This document shows positions 17,610-25,569 of a DNA stretch of 53,928 bases, in pieces (the stretch's first letter is position 1; each line of letters opens with the position of its first letter). The position numbers and the translations under genes are program-made. The stretch spans positions 1 to 53,928 of the forward strand of contig NZ_JACYHE010000039.1 of NCBI RefSeq assembly GCF_021696945.1, given 5' to 3'. Origin of the DNA: Streptomyces sp. JJ36 (lineage in GTDB: Bacteria > Actinomycetota > Actinomycetes > Streptomycetales > Streptomycetaceae). The notes beneath the pieces were generated by a model. It was not told the origin of the DNA. It saw only the letters and a program-made list of their open reading frames with translations, and made no database searches.

Positions 17610-19343
17610 TCAGTCGCGCGGGCCGCTCTTGTCGAGGAACCTCCGCAGCCGCGGCAGCGGCCACGTGTTGATCACGTCCTCCGCCGTGAGCCAGCCTCGC
17701 TGCGCGGTACCCACGCCGAAGCGGAGGTAATCCAGGTCCGGCACGGAGTGGGCGTCGGTGTCGACGGCGAACTTCACCCCGTGGCGCCGGGCGCGCAGGA
17801 TGTGGTCGTCGCAGAGGTCGAGCCGGTTGGGGTGGGCGTTGATCTCCAGAGCGGTGCCCGTGCGGGCGCAGGCGGCGAAGACCTCGTCCAGGTCGGCGTC
17901 GATCGCGGCCCGCTTGCCGATGATCCGGGTGGTGGGGTGGCCGATGATGTTGACCCGGGGGTTCTCGCAGGCCCTCACCAGCCGCCGGGTGAGGGCGTCG
18001 CGGGACTGGCCGAAGTGCGAGTGCACCGAGGCCACGCACACGTCGAAGCCGCGCAGGAACTCCTCGGGCCAGTCGACGCCGCCGTCCGGGTCGATGTTGA
18101 GCTCGGTGCCGTGCAGCAGCCGCATGCGGTGGTGCCGCCCGTCGAGAGCCCGGACGGCGTCGCGCTGCCGGAGCATCTTCTCGTCGGTCATCCGCTGCAT
18201 GACCAGGTCGGGTGCGTGGTCGGTGACGGCGTAGTAGCGCAGCCCGCGGCGGGCGGCGGCGCGCACCATCTCCTCCAGCGGGGCGAGGCCGTCGGTGAGG
18301 TCGGTGTGGGTGTGCAGGTCGCCGCGGACGGCGGCCCCGGGCAGCAGGGCGGGCAGCTCGCCGCGGAGGGCGGCCTCGATCTCGCCGCGGTCCTCGCGGA
18401 GCGGCGGCGGGATCCACGGCAGGCCGAGGCGGGCGTAGATCTCCTCCTCGGTACGGGAGGTGATCTTCCGGCTGCTCCTGGCGTGGAACAGCCCGTACTC
18501 GGAGAGCTTGAGCTTGCGGTGCACGGCGCGTTCCCGGAGCCGGATGTTGTGCGCCTTGGACCCGGTGAAGTAGAGCAGGCCCGCGCCCCAGGCGTCCGGG
18601 GGCACCACGCGCAGGTCGATCTGGAGCCCGTCGGCGGTGCGGACCGAGGTCTTCTTGGCGCCGCGGGCGACGGTCTCCGCGGCGTACGGCATCCCGGTGA
18701 AGGCCGCCATGAAGGGTTCGGCCCGGCGGGCGGCCACCAGGACGTCCACGTCGCCGATGGTCTCCCGCATGCGCCGCAGCGAGCCGGCGTAGGCGCACTC
18801 CTCGCAGCCGTCGAGGGAGGAGAGCGTGGCCACCACGTCCTCGGCGACCTCCATGGCCTGGTTGATGCGGACCCGGCCGCCGGAGGACCGGAGGATGTCG
18901 ATGCCGTGCAGGATGTTCTCCTCGGTGCGCGGCCCGAAGCCCTTGAGGCCGCGCAGCCGTCCGGCCTCGATGGCGTCGCGCAGTCCGGGGACCGAGGCGA
19001 TGCCGAGGTCCTCGTAGAGGGTGAGCGCCTTCTTGGGGCCGAGCGTGGGAATGGCCATGAGTTCCCGTACGCCCTGCGGGATGCGGCCGCGCGCCTCCTC
19101 CACGGCCGGCAGGGTGCCGGTACGCAGGTACGCGTCGACCTTGTCGGCGATGGAGCGCCCGACGCCGGGGATGTCGCGGAGCCCGGCCGCGTCGAGGCCG
19201 GCCACGTCGGCGTGGTGGCCGCCGATCGCGCGGGCGGCCTTCTCGTAGGCGCGTGCCTTGAAGGCGTCTCCGCCGGTGATCAGCAGAAGGTCGGCGTACT
19301 CCTTCAGCAGCGCCTCGACGTCCTTGTTGGCGCGTGCTGCCAC
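17610..19343 (-). CDS. polX: DNA polymerase/3'-5' exonuclease PolX
   Basis: A 577-residue bacterial family X DNA polymerase with a C-terminal PHP domain, expected to fill gaps in base excision repair. Helix-hairpin-helix elements (DIPGVGRSIADKV, AIPTLGPKKALTLY, KGFGPRTEENIL) occupy the first 150 residues. The polymerase palm has GDVDVLVAAR with metal-binding Asp near 197-199. The PHP domain starts at about residue 340 with DLHTHTDLTDG and continues with YYAVTDHAPD and VASVHSHFG. The GTG start lies six bases after TATCCT, so the message may be leaderless. Length and domain order are normal for the family. Confidence 0.92.
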   Translation of the reverse strand: MAARANKDVEALLKEYADLLLITGGDAFKARAYEKAARAIGGHHADVAGLDAAGLRDIPGVGRSIADKVDAYLRTGTLPAVEEARGRIPQGVRELMAIPTLGPKKALTLYEDLGIASVPGLRDAIEAGRLRGLKGFGPRTEENILHGIDILRSSGGRVRINQAMEVAEDVVATLSSLDGCEECAYAGSLRRMRETIGDVDVLVAARRAEPFMAAFTGMPYAAETVARGAKKTSVRTADGLQIDLRVVPPDAWGAGLLYFTGSKAHNIRLRERAVHRKLKLSEYGLFHARSSRKITSRTEEEIYARLGLPWIPPPLREDRGEIEAALRGELPALLPGAAVRGDLHTHTDLTDGLAPLEEMVRAAARRGLRYYAVTDHAPDLVMQRMTDEKMLRQRDAVRALDGRHHRMRLLHGTELNIDPDGGVDWPEEFLRGFDVCVASVHSHFGQSRDALTRRLVRACENPRVNIIGHPTTRIIGKRAAIDADLDEVFAACARTGTALEINAHPNRLDLCDDHILRARRHGVKFAVDTDAHSVPDLDYLRFGVGTAQRGWLTAEDVINTWPLPRLRRFLDKSGPRD

Positions 19344-19349
19344 GCCTCC

Positions 19350-19355
19350 AGGATA
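19350..19355 (-). promoter_or_regulatory. -10 element TATCCT, leaderless-type spacing (polX)
   Basis: TATCCT on the minus strand ends six bases before the polX GTG. GGAGG within that spacer is too close to the start to be a normal ribosome-binding site, which agrees with leaderless initiation. Confidence 0.5.
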
Positions 19356-19424
19356 GGTGCGGGGCGGGCGGGGCGCGCTCCGCAGCGGCGGCCGGGCAAG
19401 GGGGCCGGGAGCCGCCGCCGGCGC

Positions 19425-20069
19425 TCAGAAGCCGGCGGCCGGGGAACCGCCGACCAGCGCGACGACCTCTTCGTCGGTGGTCTGCCCGAAGTCCTCGTAC
19501 CACTCCCCCACCGAGAAGAAGACGGCCGGGGTGTCCAGGCAGACCACCTCGTCGACCTCGCCGCGCAGCCGTGCGGCGGTGTCGGTGGGGGCCACGGGCA
19601 CGGCCAGGACCACCCGGGCCGCACCGTGCGCGGCGGCCACCTGGCAGGCGGCGGAGGCGGTGGCGCCGGTGGCGATGCCGTCGTCCACCACGATCGCCGT
19701 GCAGCCGGCGAGCGGGACGCGTGCACGGTCGCCGCGGAACCGCTCGGCCTGGCGCCGGAGCTCGTCGCGGGCGGCCCGCTCGGTCTCGTCGAGTTCGTCC
19801 TGGGCGGCGCCGGCGGCCGCCGCGACGCCGTCGTGGACCACGCGGACGCCGTCCTCGCTGATGGCGCCGTAGGCCAGCTCACGGTGGTGGGGCATGCCGA
19901 GCTTGCGGACGAGGATGACGTCCAGCGGCGCGCCGAGCGCGCGGGCGACCTCGGCGGCGACGGGCACCCCGCCGCGTGGCAGGCCGAGGACCACGGGCTG
20001 CTCGGGCGGGTGCTCGCGCAGGCGCTCCCCGAGCAGCCGTCCGGCCTCGGTGCGGTTGGTGAACCTCAT
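19425..20069 (-). CDS. Phosphoribosyltransferase-family protein
   Basis: A 214-residue type I PRTase-fold protein. The PRPP-binding loop is IVVDDGIATGATASAA at about residues 120-135. The N-terminal VVLGLPRGGVPVAAEVARALGAPLDVILVRKLG is the usual opening of the actinobacterial ComF-like/predicted-phosphoribosyltransferase group. Start ATG 20069 has GGGAGCG upstream. Substrate base is unknown; such genes in actinobacteria often accompany stress or dormancy genes. It lies about 80 bases before polX on the same strand. Confidence 0.85.
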   Translation of the reverse strand: MRFTNRTEAGRLLGERLREHPPEQPVVLGLPRGGVPVAAEVARALGAPLDVILVRKLGMPHHRELAYGAISEDGVRVVHDGVAAAAGAAQDELDETERAARDELRRQAERFRGDRARVPLAGCTAIVVDDGIATGATASAACQVAAAHGAARVVLAVPVAPTDTAARLRGEVDEVVCLDTPAVFFSVGEWYEDFGQTTDEEVVALVGGSPAAGF

Positions 20070-20205
20070 GGTGCGCTCCCGCTGCTGGGTCCGGCGGCCC
20101 CGGCACACGGGCGCGGTGCCCGCGGCCGCCGGGGGCCGCTTCCGTCCGCCTTCCACGCAAGTCGATCGCGCGGCGAAGCGCAAACGGTGGCCGGGCGGTG
20201 GCCGT

Positions 20206-20619
20206 TCAGGGCTTCAGGGCGGCGCGCACCCGGGCCGCGGTGGCACGGGCCTGGTCCTCGTCGGCGTACCGGGTACGGGGCCAGAAGAAGCCGCGCAGCC
20301 CGTCCTTGCGGTTGCGCGGCACCACGTGCACATGGAAGTGCGGCACGGACTGGCTGACGCGGTTGTTGGCGGCGACGAAGGAGCCGGCGGCGGCCATGCC
20401 CTCCTCGACGGCGCGGGCGACGCGGCGGACCCGGCCGAAGAACGGGCCGAGTTCGTCCTCGGCGAGGTCGGTCAGGGTCTGGGCGTGCCGGCGCGGCACC
20501 ACCAGCACGTGCCCGGGGAAGAGCGGCCGGGTGTCCAGGAAGGCGACCGCGACCTCGTCCTCGAGCACGTGGTGGGCGGGCCGGTCGCCGGCGGCGATCG
20601 CGCAGAAGGTGCACTCCAT
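20206..20619 (-). CDS. HIT-family nucleotide-binding protein
   Basis: A 137-residue histidine-triad protein. It opens with MECTFCAIAAGD, normal for the Hint/HIT branch with Cys residues that may hold zinc, and has the triad HFHVHVVPR at residues 94-102, where His96 should be the nucleophile. It would hydrolyse AMP or NMP conjugates. The C-terminus is somewhat longer than minimal HIT proteins (GLRGFFWPRTRYADEDQ...). It is divergent from the DUF1989 gene. Confidence 0.88.
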   Translation of the reverse strand: MECTFCAIAAGDRPAHHVLEDEVAVAFLDTRPLFPGHVLVVPRRHAQTLTDLAEDELGPFFGRVRRVARAVEEGMAAAGSFVAANNRVSQSVPHFHVHVVPRNRKDGLRGFFWPRTRYADEDQARATAARVRAALKP

Positions 20620-20673
20620 GCGTCCAGTGAAGTGGCCGGCGGCCGCGGCGGCGAGGGGGCGGGCCGGGCGCCG

Positions 20674-20679
20674 TAGGAT
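20674..20679 (+). promoter_or_regulatory. -10 element TAGGAT upstream of the DUF1989 gene
   Basis: TAGGAT is a perfect match to the common Streptomyces -10. It would give a leader of about 60 bases before GTG 20747. No clear -35 is present at 17-18 bases upstream. Confidence 0.5.
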
Positions 20680-20746
20680 GCGGCCCGCCGGGGGTCGGCC
20701 CGGCGCGGGAGGAGCGGGCGGCCCCGGCCGCCGGGGAGGAGCGGCA

Positions 20747-21400
20747 GTGGGACCGGAGGCGGGGACGCCGGGCGAGGAGCCGCTGCGCCGGGTGCCGGCG
20801 GGCAGCGCGGTGCTGCAGGAGCTGGCGGCAGGTGAGCGGCTGGTGGTGGTGAACACGCCGGGGACACAGGTGGTGGACTGCTGGGCGTTCGTGCGGGACC
20901 CGGAGGGCGGCCACGCGGGCGAGCACATGTCGATGGAGCACACCCGGGTGGAGCTGGAGCGGGTGTGCCCGGCGGTCGGCGACAGCCTCTTCAGCAACCG
21001 CCGCCGGCCGGTGCTGACGCTGGTGGCGGACACCTCCCCGGGGGTGCACGACACCACGCTCGCCGCGTGCGACGTCCACCGCTACCGGCGGCTGGGGGCC
21101 CGCGGCCACCACGCGAACTGCACGGACAACCTGCTGGCCGCGCTGGCGTCGGCGGGGCTGCGCCCGGACGGCGTGCCCTGTCCGTTCAACCTGTGGGAGA
21201 ACGCTCCGGTGCGCCCGGACGGCACCCAGCGGATCCGGCCGCCGGTGAGCCGTCCCGGGGACCGGGTGGTGCTGCGGGCGGAGCGGGACCTGCGGGTCGT
21301 GCTGTCGGTGTGCCCGCAGGATCTCGCCCCGACGAACGGGGCGGAGGGGGTGCCCGGGGACGTGCACATCGCGGTGGAGCCGGCGCGGGGCGCGGACTGA
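20747..21400 (+). CDS. DUF1989 (urea-carboxylase-associated family) protein
   Basis: A 217-residue protein of the DUF1989 group. Typical features are VVVNTPGTQVVDCWAF near the start, HMSMEHTRVEL, the Asp/His pair DTSPGVHDTTLAACD, and HHANCTDNL with a conserved Cys. Family members occur next to urea carboxylase or in aminomethyl-transfer contexts, but neither neighbour is here. Start GTG 20747 has GGGGAGGAG upstream. It is probably an enzyme; the reaction cannot be assigned from this locus. Confidence 0.83.
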   Translation: MGPEAGTPGEEPLRRVPAGSAVLQELAAGERLVVVNTPGTQVVDCWAFVRDPEGGHAGEHMSMEHTRVELERVCPAVGDSLFSNRRRPVLTLVADTSPGVHDTTLAACDVHRYRRLGARGHHANCTDNLLAALASAGLRPDGVPCPFNLWENAPVRPDGTQRIRPPVSRPGDRVVLRAERDLRVVLSVCPQDLAPTNGAEGVPGDVHIAVEPARGAD

Positions 21401-21502
21401 ACCGGACTGGCCGCGGGACCGTCCGGGCGGATGCCGGCGGCGTCCGCCGGCGAACAGCCACCGCGGCGGACACCGGCGGACGCCGACGGAGAACGCGAGG
21501 CC

Positions 21503-21555
21503 AGTGGTCTAGACATGACAACCACGGCTCGCTAACTTGTCAGGTCTAGACCAAA
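21503..21555 (+). promoter_or_regulatory. doxX promoter bracketed by two dre-like palindromes
   Basis: Two GGTCTAGAC palindromes, centred at 21510/21511 and 21547/21548, fit the core of the DasR site. Between them TAGACA (21510-21515), 17 bases and TAACTT (21533-21538) make a plausible promoter: the first palindrome covers the -35 and the second sits at the start point. The whole stretch is an imperfect inverted repeat, 21505-21521 with 21537-21553, having one mismatch in 17 pairs and a 15-base centre. Confidence 0.72.
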
Positions 21556-21629
21556 CCGTCCCGGCCTCCCGCCTCGGCCGGGCACGCCGCCCTCGCACAC
21601 CCCGGACCCCCACCCCTGTGGAGCGAGCC

Positions 21630-22076
21630 ATGCAGCGGACCGCACCGACCCCCCACCGCACCCCCGGCCCCGCCACGCAGCAGCAGGCCGTCACCCTCGG
21701 GCTCTTCCGGATGGTAGCCGGGCTGCTCTTCGCCTGCCACGGCGCGGCCACCCTCTTCGACGTCCTGGGCGGCCCGCACGGCACCGCGCCCGCGGTCGCC
21801 GAGTGGCCCGGCTGGTGGGCCGCGGTGATCCAGCTCACCGGCGGCGGGCTCGTCCTGCTGGGCCTGGGCACCCGGTCCGCCGCGATGCTCTGTTCGGGCT
21901 CGATGGCCTACGCGTACTTCACCGTGCACCAGGAGAGCGGACTCCTCCCGATCGAGAACGGCGGCGAGCCGGCGGCGCTCTTCTGCTGGAGCTTTCTGCT
22001 GATCGCGGCCCTGGGGCCGGGGCGCTGGGCACTGGACGGCACGCGCGACCGGACGTCCGGCCACCCTGAAGGGTGA
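21630..22076 (+). CDS. DoxX-family membrane protein
   Basis: A 148-residue integral membrane protein with about four transmembrane segments: TLGLFRMVAGLLFACHGAA, AAVIQLTGGGLVLLGLGTR, AAMLCSGSMAYAYFTVH and FCWSFLLIAALGPG. These are typical of DoxX. Start ATG 21630 has GGAGCGAG upstream. DoxX proteins are linked to redox or thiol stress complexes in mycobacteria and to quinone chemistry elsewhere; the role here is unknown. Promoter architecture suggests control by DasR or another GntR/HutC-type repressor. A palindrome overlaps its stop codon. Confidence 0.86.
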   Translation: MQRTAPTPHRTPGPATQQQAVTLGLFRMVAGLLFACHGAATLFDVLGGPHGTAPAVAEWPGWWAAVIQLTGGGLVLLGLGTRSAAMLCSGSMAYAYFTVHQESGLLPIENGGEPAALFCWSFLLIAALGPGRWALDGTRDRTSGHPEG

Positions 22077-22086
22077 TAAATCACCC
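22071..22086. repeat. Palindrome GGGTGAT-AA-ATCACCC overlapping the doxX stop
   Basis: Perfect 7-bp arms surround an AA centre, with the doxX stop codon inside the left arm. It may be a weak terminator or an operator. The GTGA...TCACC half-sites resemble BldD-type sites. A TACGAT -10 candidate for the next gene lies at 22105-22110 in an unusually AT-rich stretch. Confidence 0.5.
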
Positions 22087-22166
22087 GATTGCGACTTTCC
22101 TCCTTACGATACTTTCTGTGAAGGTGGAACAGCTCATGGTGAACGTCCCCTACTCCAGGAGTGCCC

Positions 22167-22361
22167 ATGATTCTGTCCATCTCCGGCGTGGTGCTGCTCG
22201 GCATCATCGTCTTTCTGTTCTTCCGCAAGGACGGCTTGAAGCCGTCGCACGCCATCATCTGCGCCCTCTTCGGCTTCTACCTGGCGGGCACGGCGATCGC
22301 GCCGGGCATCAAGGCCGGCGGCGAGAGCCTGGCCGGCCTGCTGGGCGGCATCAAGCTCTAG
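22167..22361 (+). CDS. Small (64-residue) membrane protein, conserved type
   Basis: A short hydrophobic protein with two predicted transmembrane segments: ILSISGVVLLGIIVFLFFR, then HAIICALFGFYLAGTAIAPG after a basic loop (RKDGLKPS). The start ATG 22167 follows CAGGAG at ideal spacing; GTG 22161 is too close to it. Proteins of this shape, ending in GLLGGIKL-like residues, are found beside TraB/FtsK-like genes in Streptomyces, as here with a 35-base gap to the next gene. Function unknown; a partner or spread-like role with the FtsK-like protein is inference. Confidence 0.8.
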   Translation: MILSISGVVLLGIIVFLFFRKDGLKPSHAIICALFGFYLAGTAIAPGIKAGGESLAGLLGGIKL

Positions 22362-22396
22362 CCGGGGCGGGCGACGGACGTACCGAGGAGGTCGGT

Positions 22397-23944
22397 GTGG
22401 TTCTGCGGCCACTGCCCGCGGCACTGCGGCGCGCCGGGGAGCCCGGGCAGACGGCGCGCCGGGGCCGTGACCTGGCGCGCGCCGGGGCGGACGGGGTGCG
22501 CGACGTGCTGCACCCGCTCGTCACCGTCGGCCGTGGTCTCGTACGGCTGACCACCGCCGGCCGCGCCTGGTGGGAACGGACACCGGCGGAGCGGCGGAGC
22601 CCCGTACTCGGTCTCGGCGGCCTGGCGCTGGCCGCGGCGTACCTGCTGCCGTACGGCCCGGCCGTCGCGGTGGGCGCGGTGCTCCTGGCGGCGGCGTGGC
22701 AGGGCCGCAAGCCGCCCCCGGAGCCGGACTGCACCGGCCCGGGCGAGGAGGAACTGGCCCGCCTGCAGGCGCTCTACGAGGCCCTGGTGCCCTGCTTCGC
22801 GCTGCCCGAGGACCCGGCGCCGGAGCCGCTCTACGCACCCGACGGAAGCTGGGAGCGGGCGTTCGAGGAGTTCGCCTTCACCCCGGAGTCCCGGATCGAG
22901 CGGCTGCTGCTGCGCTACCCGCCCTGGTTCCGGGACGGCGAGCCGGAGGAGCGGCACCGGGTGGAGCGGCTGCTGCGGGCCAAGGCCGGCCGGGGACGCG
23001 AGTACCGCTTCGTGTGGGAGGAGGAACGGAACCGGCTGGAGCTGTCCGTGCCCGAGCCGCTGCCCGCCGACCTGTGTGCGCAGCGCTTCGTGGTGGCACC
23101 CGGCGAGACGGTGCTGGGCTTCACCGACACCGGGGCGGTGCGGCGGACGCTGCCGGTGGCGGACGGGGCGGAGACGCGGGACGTGCCGCCGGTGGTGTGG
23201 CGCACCGGCCCGCGGTCCACCGAGCCGCACCTGCTGGCCCTGGGCAACCCCGGCTCGGGGATCACCACGCTGCTGCGGTCGGTGGTGCTCCAGGCGCTGC
23301 CGCACGGCGACGTGCTGGTGACGGACGGCGGCGGGGCCGGCGAGTTCGCCTCCCTCGCCGGGCGGCACGGGGTGCTGGCCGTGGAGTCCTCGCTGACCGG
23401 GGCGCTGTCCGCGCTGGAGTGGGCGGCGCACGAGACGGAGCGGCGGCTGCTGGCCGCGCAGCACGCGCGGCAGACCGGACGGCCGCTCCCCGGGGACGTG
23501 CGGCGGCCGCTGTGGGTGGTGGTGGACCGGCCTGCCGTGCTGAGCCATCTGGCGCGGGCCGAGGGCCGGCCGGATCCGCAGGAGCTGCTGGAGGTGCCGC
23601 TGCGGCACGGGCGCGCCGCCGGGGTGACGGTGGTGGTGGCCGACCAGTTCGAGGGGGCCGAGGGGCTCTCCCAGGCCGTGCGGGCGTACACCCGGGCGCG
23701 GGTGGTGCTGGGCGCGGCCTCGGTGGAACAGGTCCGGGCCGTGCTGGGCGAGACGCCGCACACCACGCCCGCCCCGGACCCGCCGCCGGGACGCGGGTAC
23801 GCCCGGCTGGGCGGCGGCCCGGTGCTGCGCATGCAGGTGCCGGCCACCCCGGACCCGTACGACGACGCGGCGGGCGAGCGGCAGCGGCAGGCGGTGCAGG
23901 CGCTGCTCCCGGAGCACTCCGGGCAGGTCGCCCCGGTCGGGTGA
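22397..23944 (+). CDS. FtsK/TraB-like membrane protein with degenerate ATPase motifs
   Basis: A 515-residue protein with one or two transmembrane segments at about residues 71-102 and a C-terminal RecA-like region similar to FtsK/SpoIIIE/TraB translocases. The place of Walker A reads GNPGSGITT (283-291): the expected Lys is Ile289. The Walker B position reads WVVVDRP (Asp377), without the usual following Glu. Downstream ARVVLGAASVEQVRAVLGE resembles the FtsK motif after Walker B. GTG 22397 has AGGAGG upstream. It may have lost ATPase activity and act as a scaffold or DNA-binding membrane protein. A closely spaced small membrane protein precedes it. Confidence 0.78.
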   Translation: MVLRPLPAALRRAGEPGQTARRGRDLARAGADGVRDVLHPLVTVGRGLVRLTTAGRAWWERTPAERRSPVLGLGGLALAAAYLLPYGPAVAVGAVLLAAAWQGRKPPPEPDCTGPGEEELARLQALYEALVPCFALPEDPAPEPLYAPDGSWERAFEEFAFTPESRIERLLLRYPPWFRDGEPEERHRVERLLRAKAGRGREYRFVWEEERNRLELSVPEPLPADLCAQRFVVAPGETVLGFTDTGAVRRTLPVADGAETRDVPPVVWRTGPRSTEPHLLALGNPGSGITTLLRSVVLQALPHGDVLVTDGGGAGEFASLAGRHGVLAVESSLTGALSALEWAAHETERRLLAAQHARQTGRPLPGDVRRPLWVVVDRPAVLSHLARAEGRPDPQELLEVPLRHGRAAGVTVVVADQFEGAEGLSQAVRAYTRARVVLGAASVEQVRAVLGETPHTTPAPDPPPGRGYARLGGGPVLRMQVPATPDPYDDAAGERQRQAVQALLPEHSGQVAPVG

Positions 23945-23960
23945 CACCGCGCCCGCGTGC

Positions 23961-25472
23961 TCAGGCGACGTACGTCCGCGGGGCGGTGCCGCCACCGGCG
24001 GCACCGGTGCGCACCTGGTCCGCGGCCGCGGCCAGCCGGGTGACGGCCTCGGTGGCGAGCGGCTCGCCGAGGGTGAACGGCAGCCGCACATAGGTCTCGA
24101 ACGCGCCGTCCACGCCGAAGCGCGGGCCCGAGGGGACGCGTACCCCGAGGCGCTCCCCCGCCTCCGCGATCCGGGATCCGGAGAGGCCGCCGGTGCGCGC
24201 CCAGAGGGTCAGCCCGCCGTGCGGCACGGCGTACTCCCAGTCGGGCAGGTGCCGGCGGAGGGCGGCGACCAGGGCGTCCCGGTTGCCGCGGGCGCGTTCC
24301 CGGCGCAGGGCGAGCGCCGGCTCCCAGCCGCCCCCGGTGAGCAGCCCGGCGACGGCGAGCTGCTCCAGGACGGGGCTGCCGAGGTCGGCGGAGGCGCGGG
24401 CGGCGATGAGGCTGCGGATCACCTCGGGGGCGGCCCGCACCCAGCCGATGCGCAGGCCCGTCCAGACCGACTTGCTGGCCGAGCCGATCGTCACCACGGT
24501 GGAGCCGCCGGGGTCGAAGGCGGCGACGGGCCGTGGCCGGGGGGCGTCGTCCAGGGCGAGCTCGGCCATCGTCTCGTCGGCGACCAGCACCGTCCCGGAG
24601 GCCCGGGCGGCGGCGACCAGCTCGCGCCGCTGGTCCTCGCCGGCGAGCGCTCCGGTGGGGTTCTGGAAGTCGGCCATCACATAGGCCATCCGCGGGGCGG
24701 ACTCCCGCAGCACCCCGCGCCAGGCCGGGAGGTCCCAGCCGGCGAGGCCCTCGGCCATGGCGACGGGGACCAGCCGGGCGCCGGACTCCCGCAGGAGCTG
24801 GAGGATGTTGGCGTAGCTGGGGTGCTCCACGGCGACCCGCTCGCCGCGGGGCGTGAAGAGCCGGGCGAGTGCGGCCACCGCCCCCATCGCACCGGTGGCG
24901 ATCATGATCTGCTCGGGCATGGTGGGCACGCCGCGCGCGGTGTAGTGCCCGGCGACGGCCTCCCGCAGCACGGGCAGGCCGGCGGGATAGTCGCCGTGGG
25001 TGTGGGCGTACGGCGGGAGGGCGGCGAGGGCCTGTTCGAAGGCGCGGGTGAGGTGGGGCTCGGGTGCGGGCAGCGCGGCGTGCCCGAGGTCGATCATGGT
25101 GTCGGCGGCCTCCGGCGGCAGCGGCTCCAGACCGCCGATCGGCGGCGGGCTGCCCTCCGGCACCGCCGTCCAGCTTCCGGCGCCGCGCCGGGAGGCCAGG
25201 AAGCCGTCCGCCCGGAGGGTCTCGAAGGCGGTCGCGACGGTGGTGCGGGACACCCCCAGCGCGGCGGCGAGCTCCCGCTCGGCGGGGAGGCGGGCGCCCA
25301 CCGGGACCCGGCCCTCCAGGACCAGCAGCCGGACGCCGTCGGCCAGGGCCCGGTACGCCGGGACGCGGCGCCCCGGGCCGCCGCCGGCGCCGGGGCGGCC
25401 GGCGCCGGGATGCTGCGAGGCGAGCAGCCGGGCCAGTTGGGGAGCGCCGACCGCGGTCGTCCAGGGAGCCAT
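23961..25472 (-). CDS. MocR-type GntR/aminotransferase regulator
   Basis: A 503-residue fusion regulator. An N-terminal winged-helix GntR domain (LLVLEGRVPVGARLPAERELAAALGVSRTTVATAFETLRADG) is joined to a fold-type I aminotransferase domain. The PLP-binding Lys334 is in SASKSVWTGLRIGW and the substrate-contact ADFQNPTG is present. Such regulators sense PLP or amino compounds. ATG 25472 is the conservative start; ATG 25502 adds ten residues and is also possible. It is divergent from a yczE gene whose start lies 68-98 bases away, a pairing common in actinobacteria that suggests it controls yczE. Confidence 0.88.
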   Translation of the reverse strand: MAPWTTAVGAPQLARLLASQHPGAGRPGAGGGPGRRVPAYRALADGVRLLVLEGRVPVGARLPAERELAAALGVSRTTVATAFETLRADGFLASRRGAGSWTAVPEGSPPPIGGLEPLPPEAADTMIDLGHAALPAPEPHLTRAFEQALAALPPYAHTHGDYPAGLPVLREAVAGHYTARGVPTMPEQIMIATGAMGAVAALARLFTPRGERVAVEHPSYANILQLLRESGARLVPVAMAEGLAGWDLPAWRGVLRESAPRMAYVMADFQNPTGALAGEDQRRELVAAARASGTVLVADETMAELALDDAPRPRPVAAFDPGGSTVVTIGSASKSVWTGLRIGWVRAAPEVIRSLIAARASADLGSPVLEQLAVAGLLTGGGWEPALALRRERARGNRDALVAALRRHLPDWEYAVPHGGLTLWARTGGLSGSRIAEAGERLGVRVPSGPRFGVDGAFETYVRLPFTLGEPLATEAVTRLAAAADQVRTGAAGGGTAPRTYVA

Positions 25473-25569
25473 TTTCCGGTCCACCTCTCGCGCATTGGCC
25501 ATGGTTCCGGCCCGTCCGGGAGCCACAGACTGCCATGCGCCGGTCCACCACGCCACCAGGGGAGGATTC

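Noticed and set aside
20747..21400. DUF1989 protein as part of a urea carboxylase locus
   Set aside because: No urea carboxylase or allophanate hydrolase gene is nearby, so the family name gives no pathway here.
22915..25551. 878-residue minus-strand frame across the FtsK-like and MocR genes
   Set aside because: Shadow frame with Arg/Pro-rich composition; true genes on both strands carry recognisable motifs.
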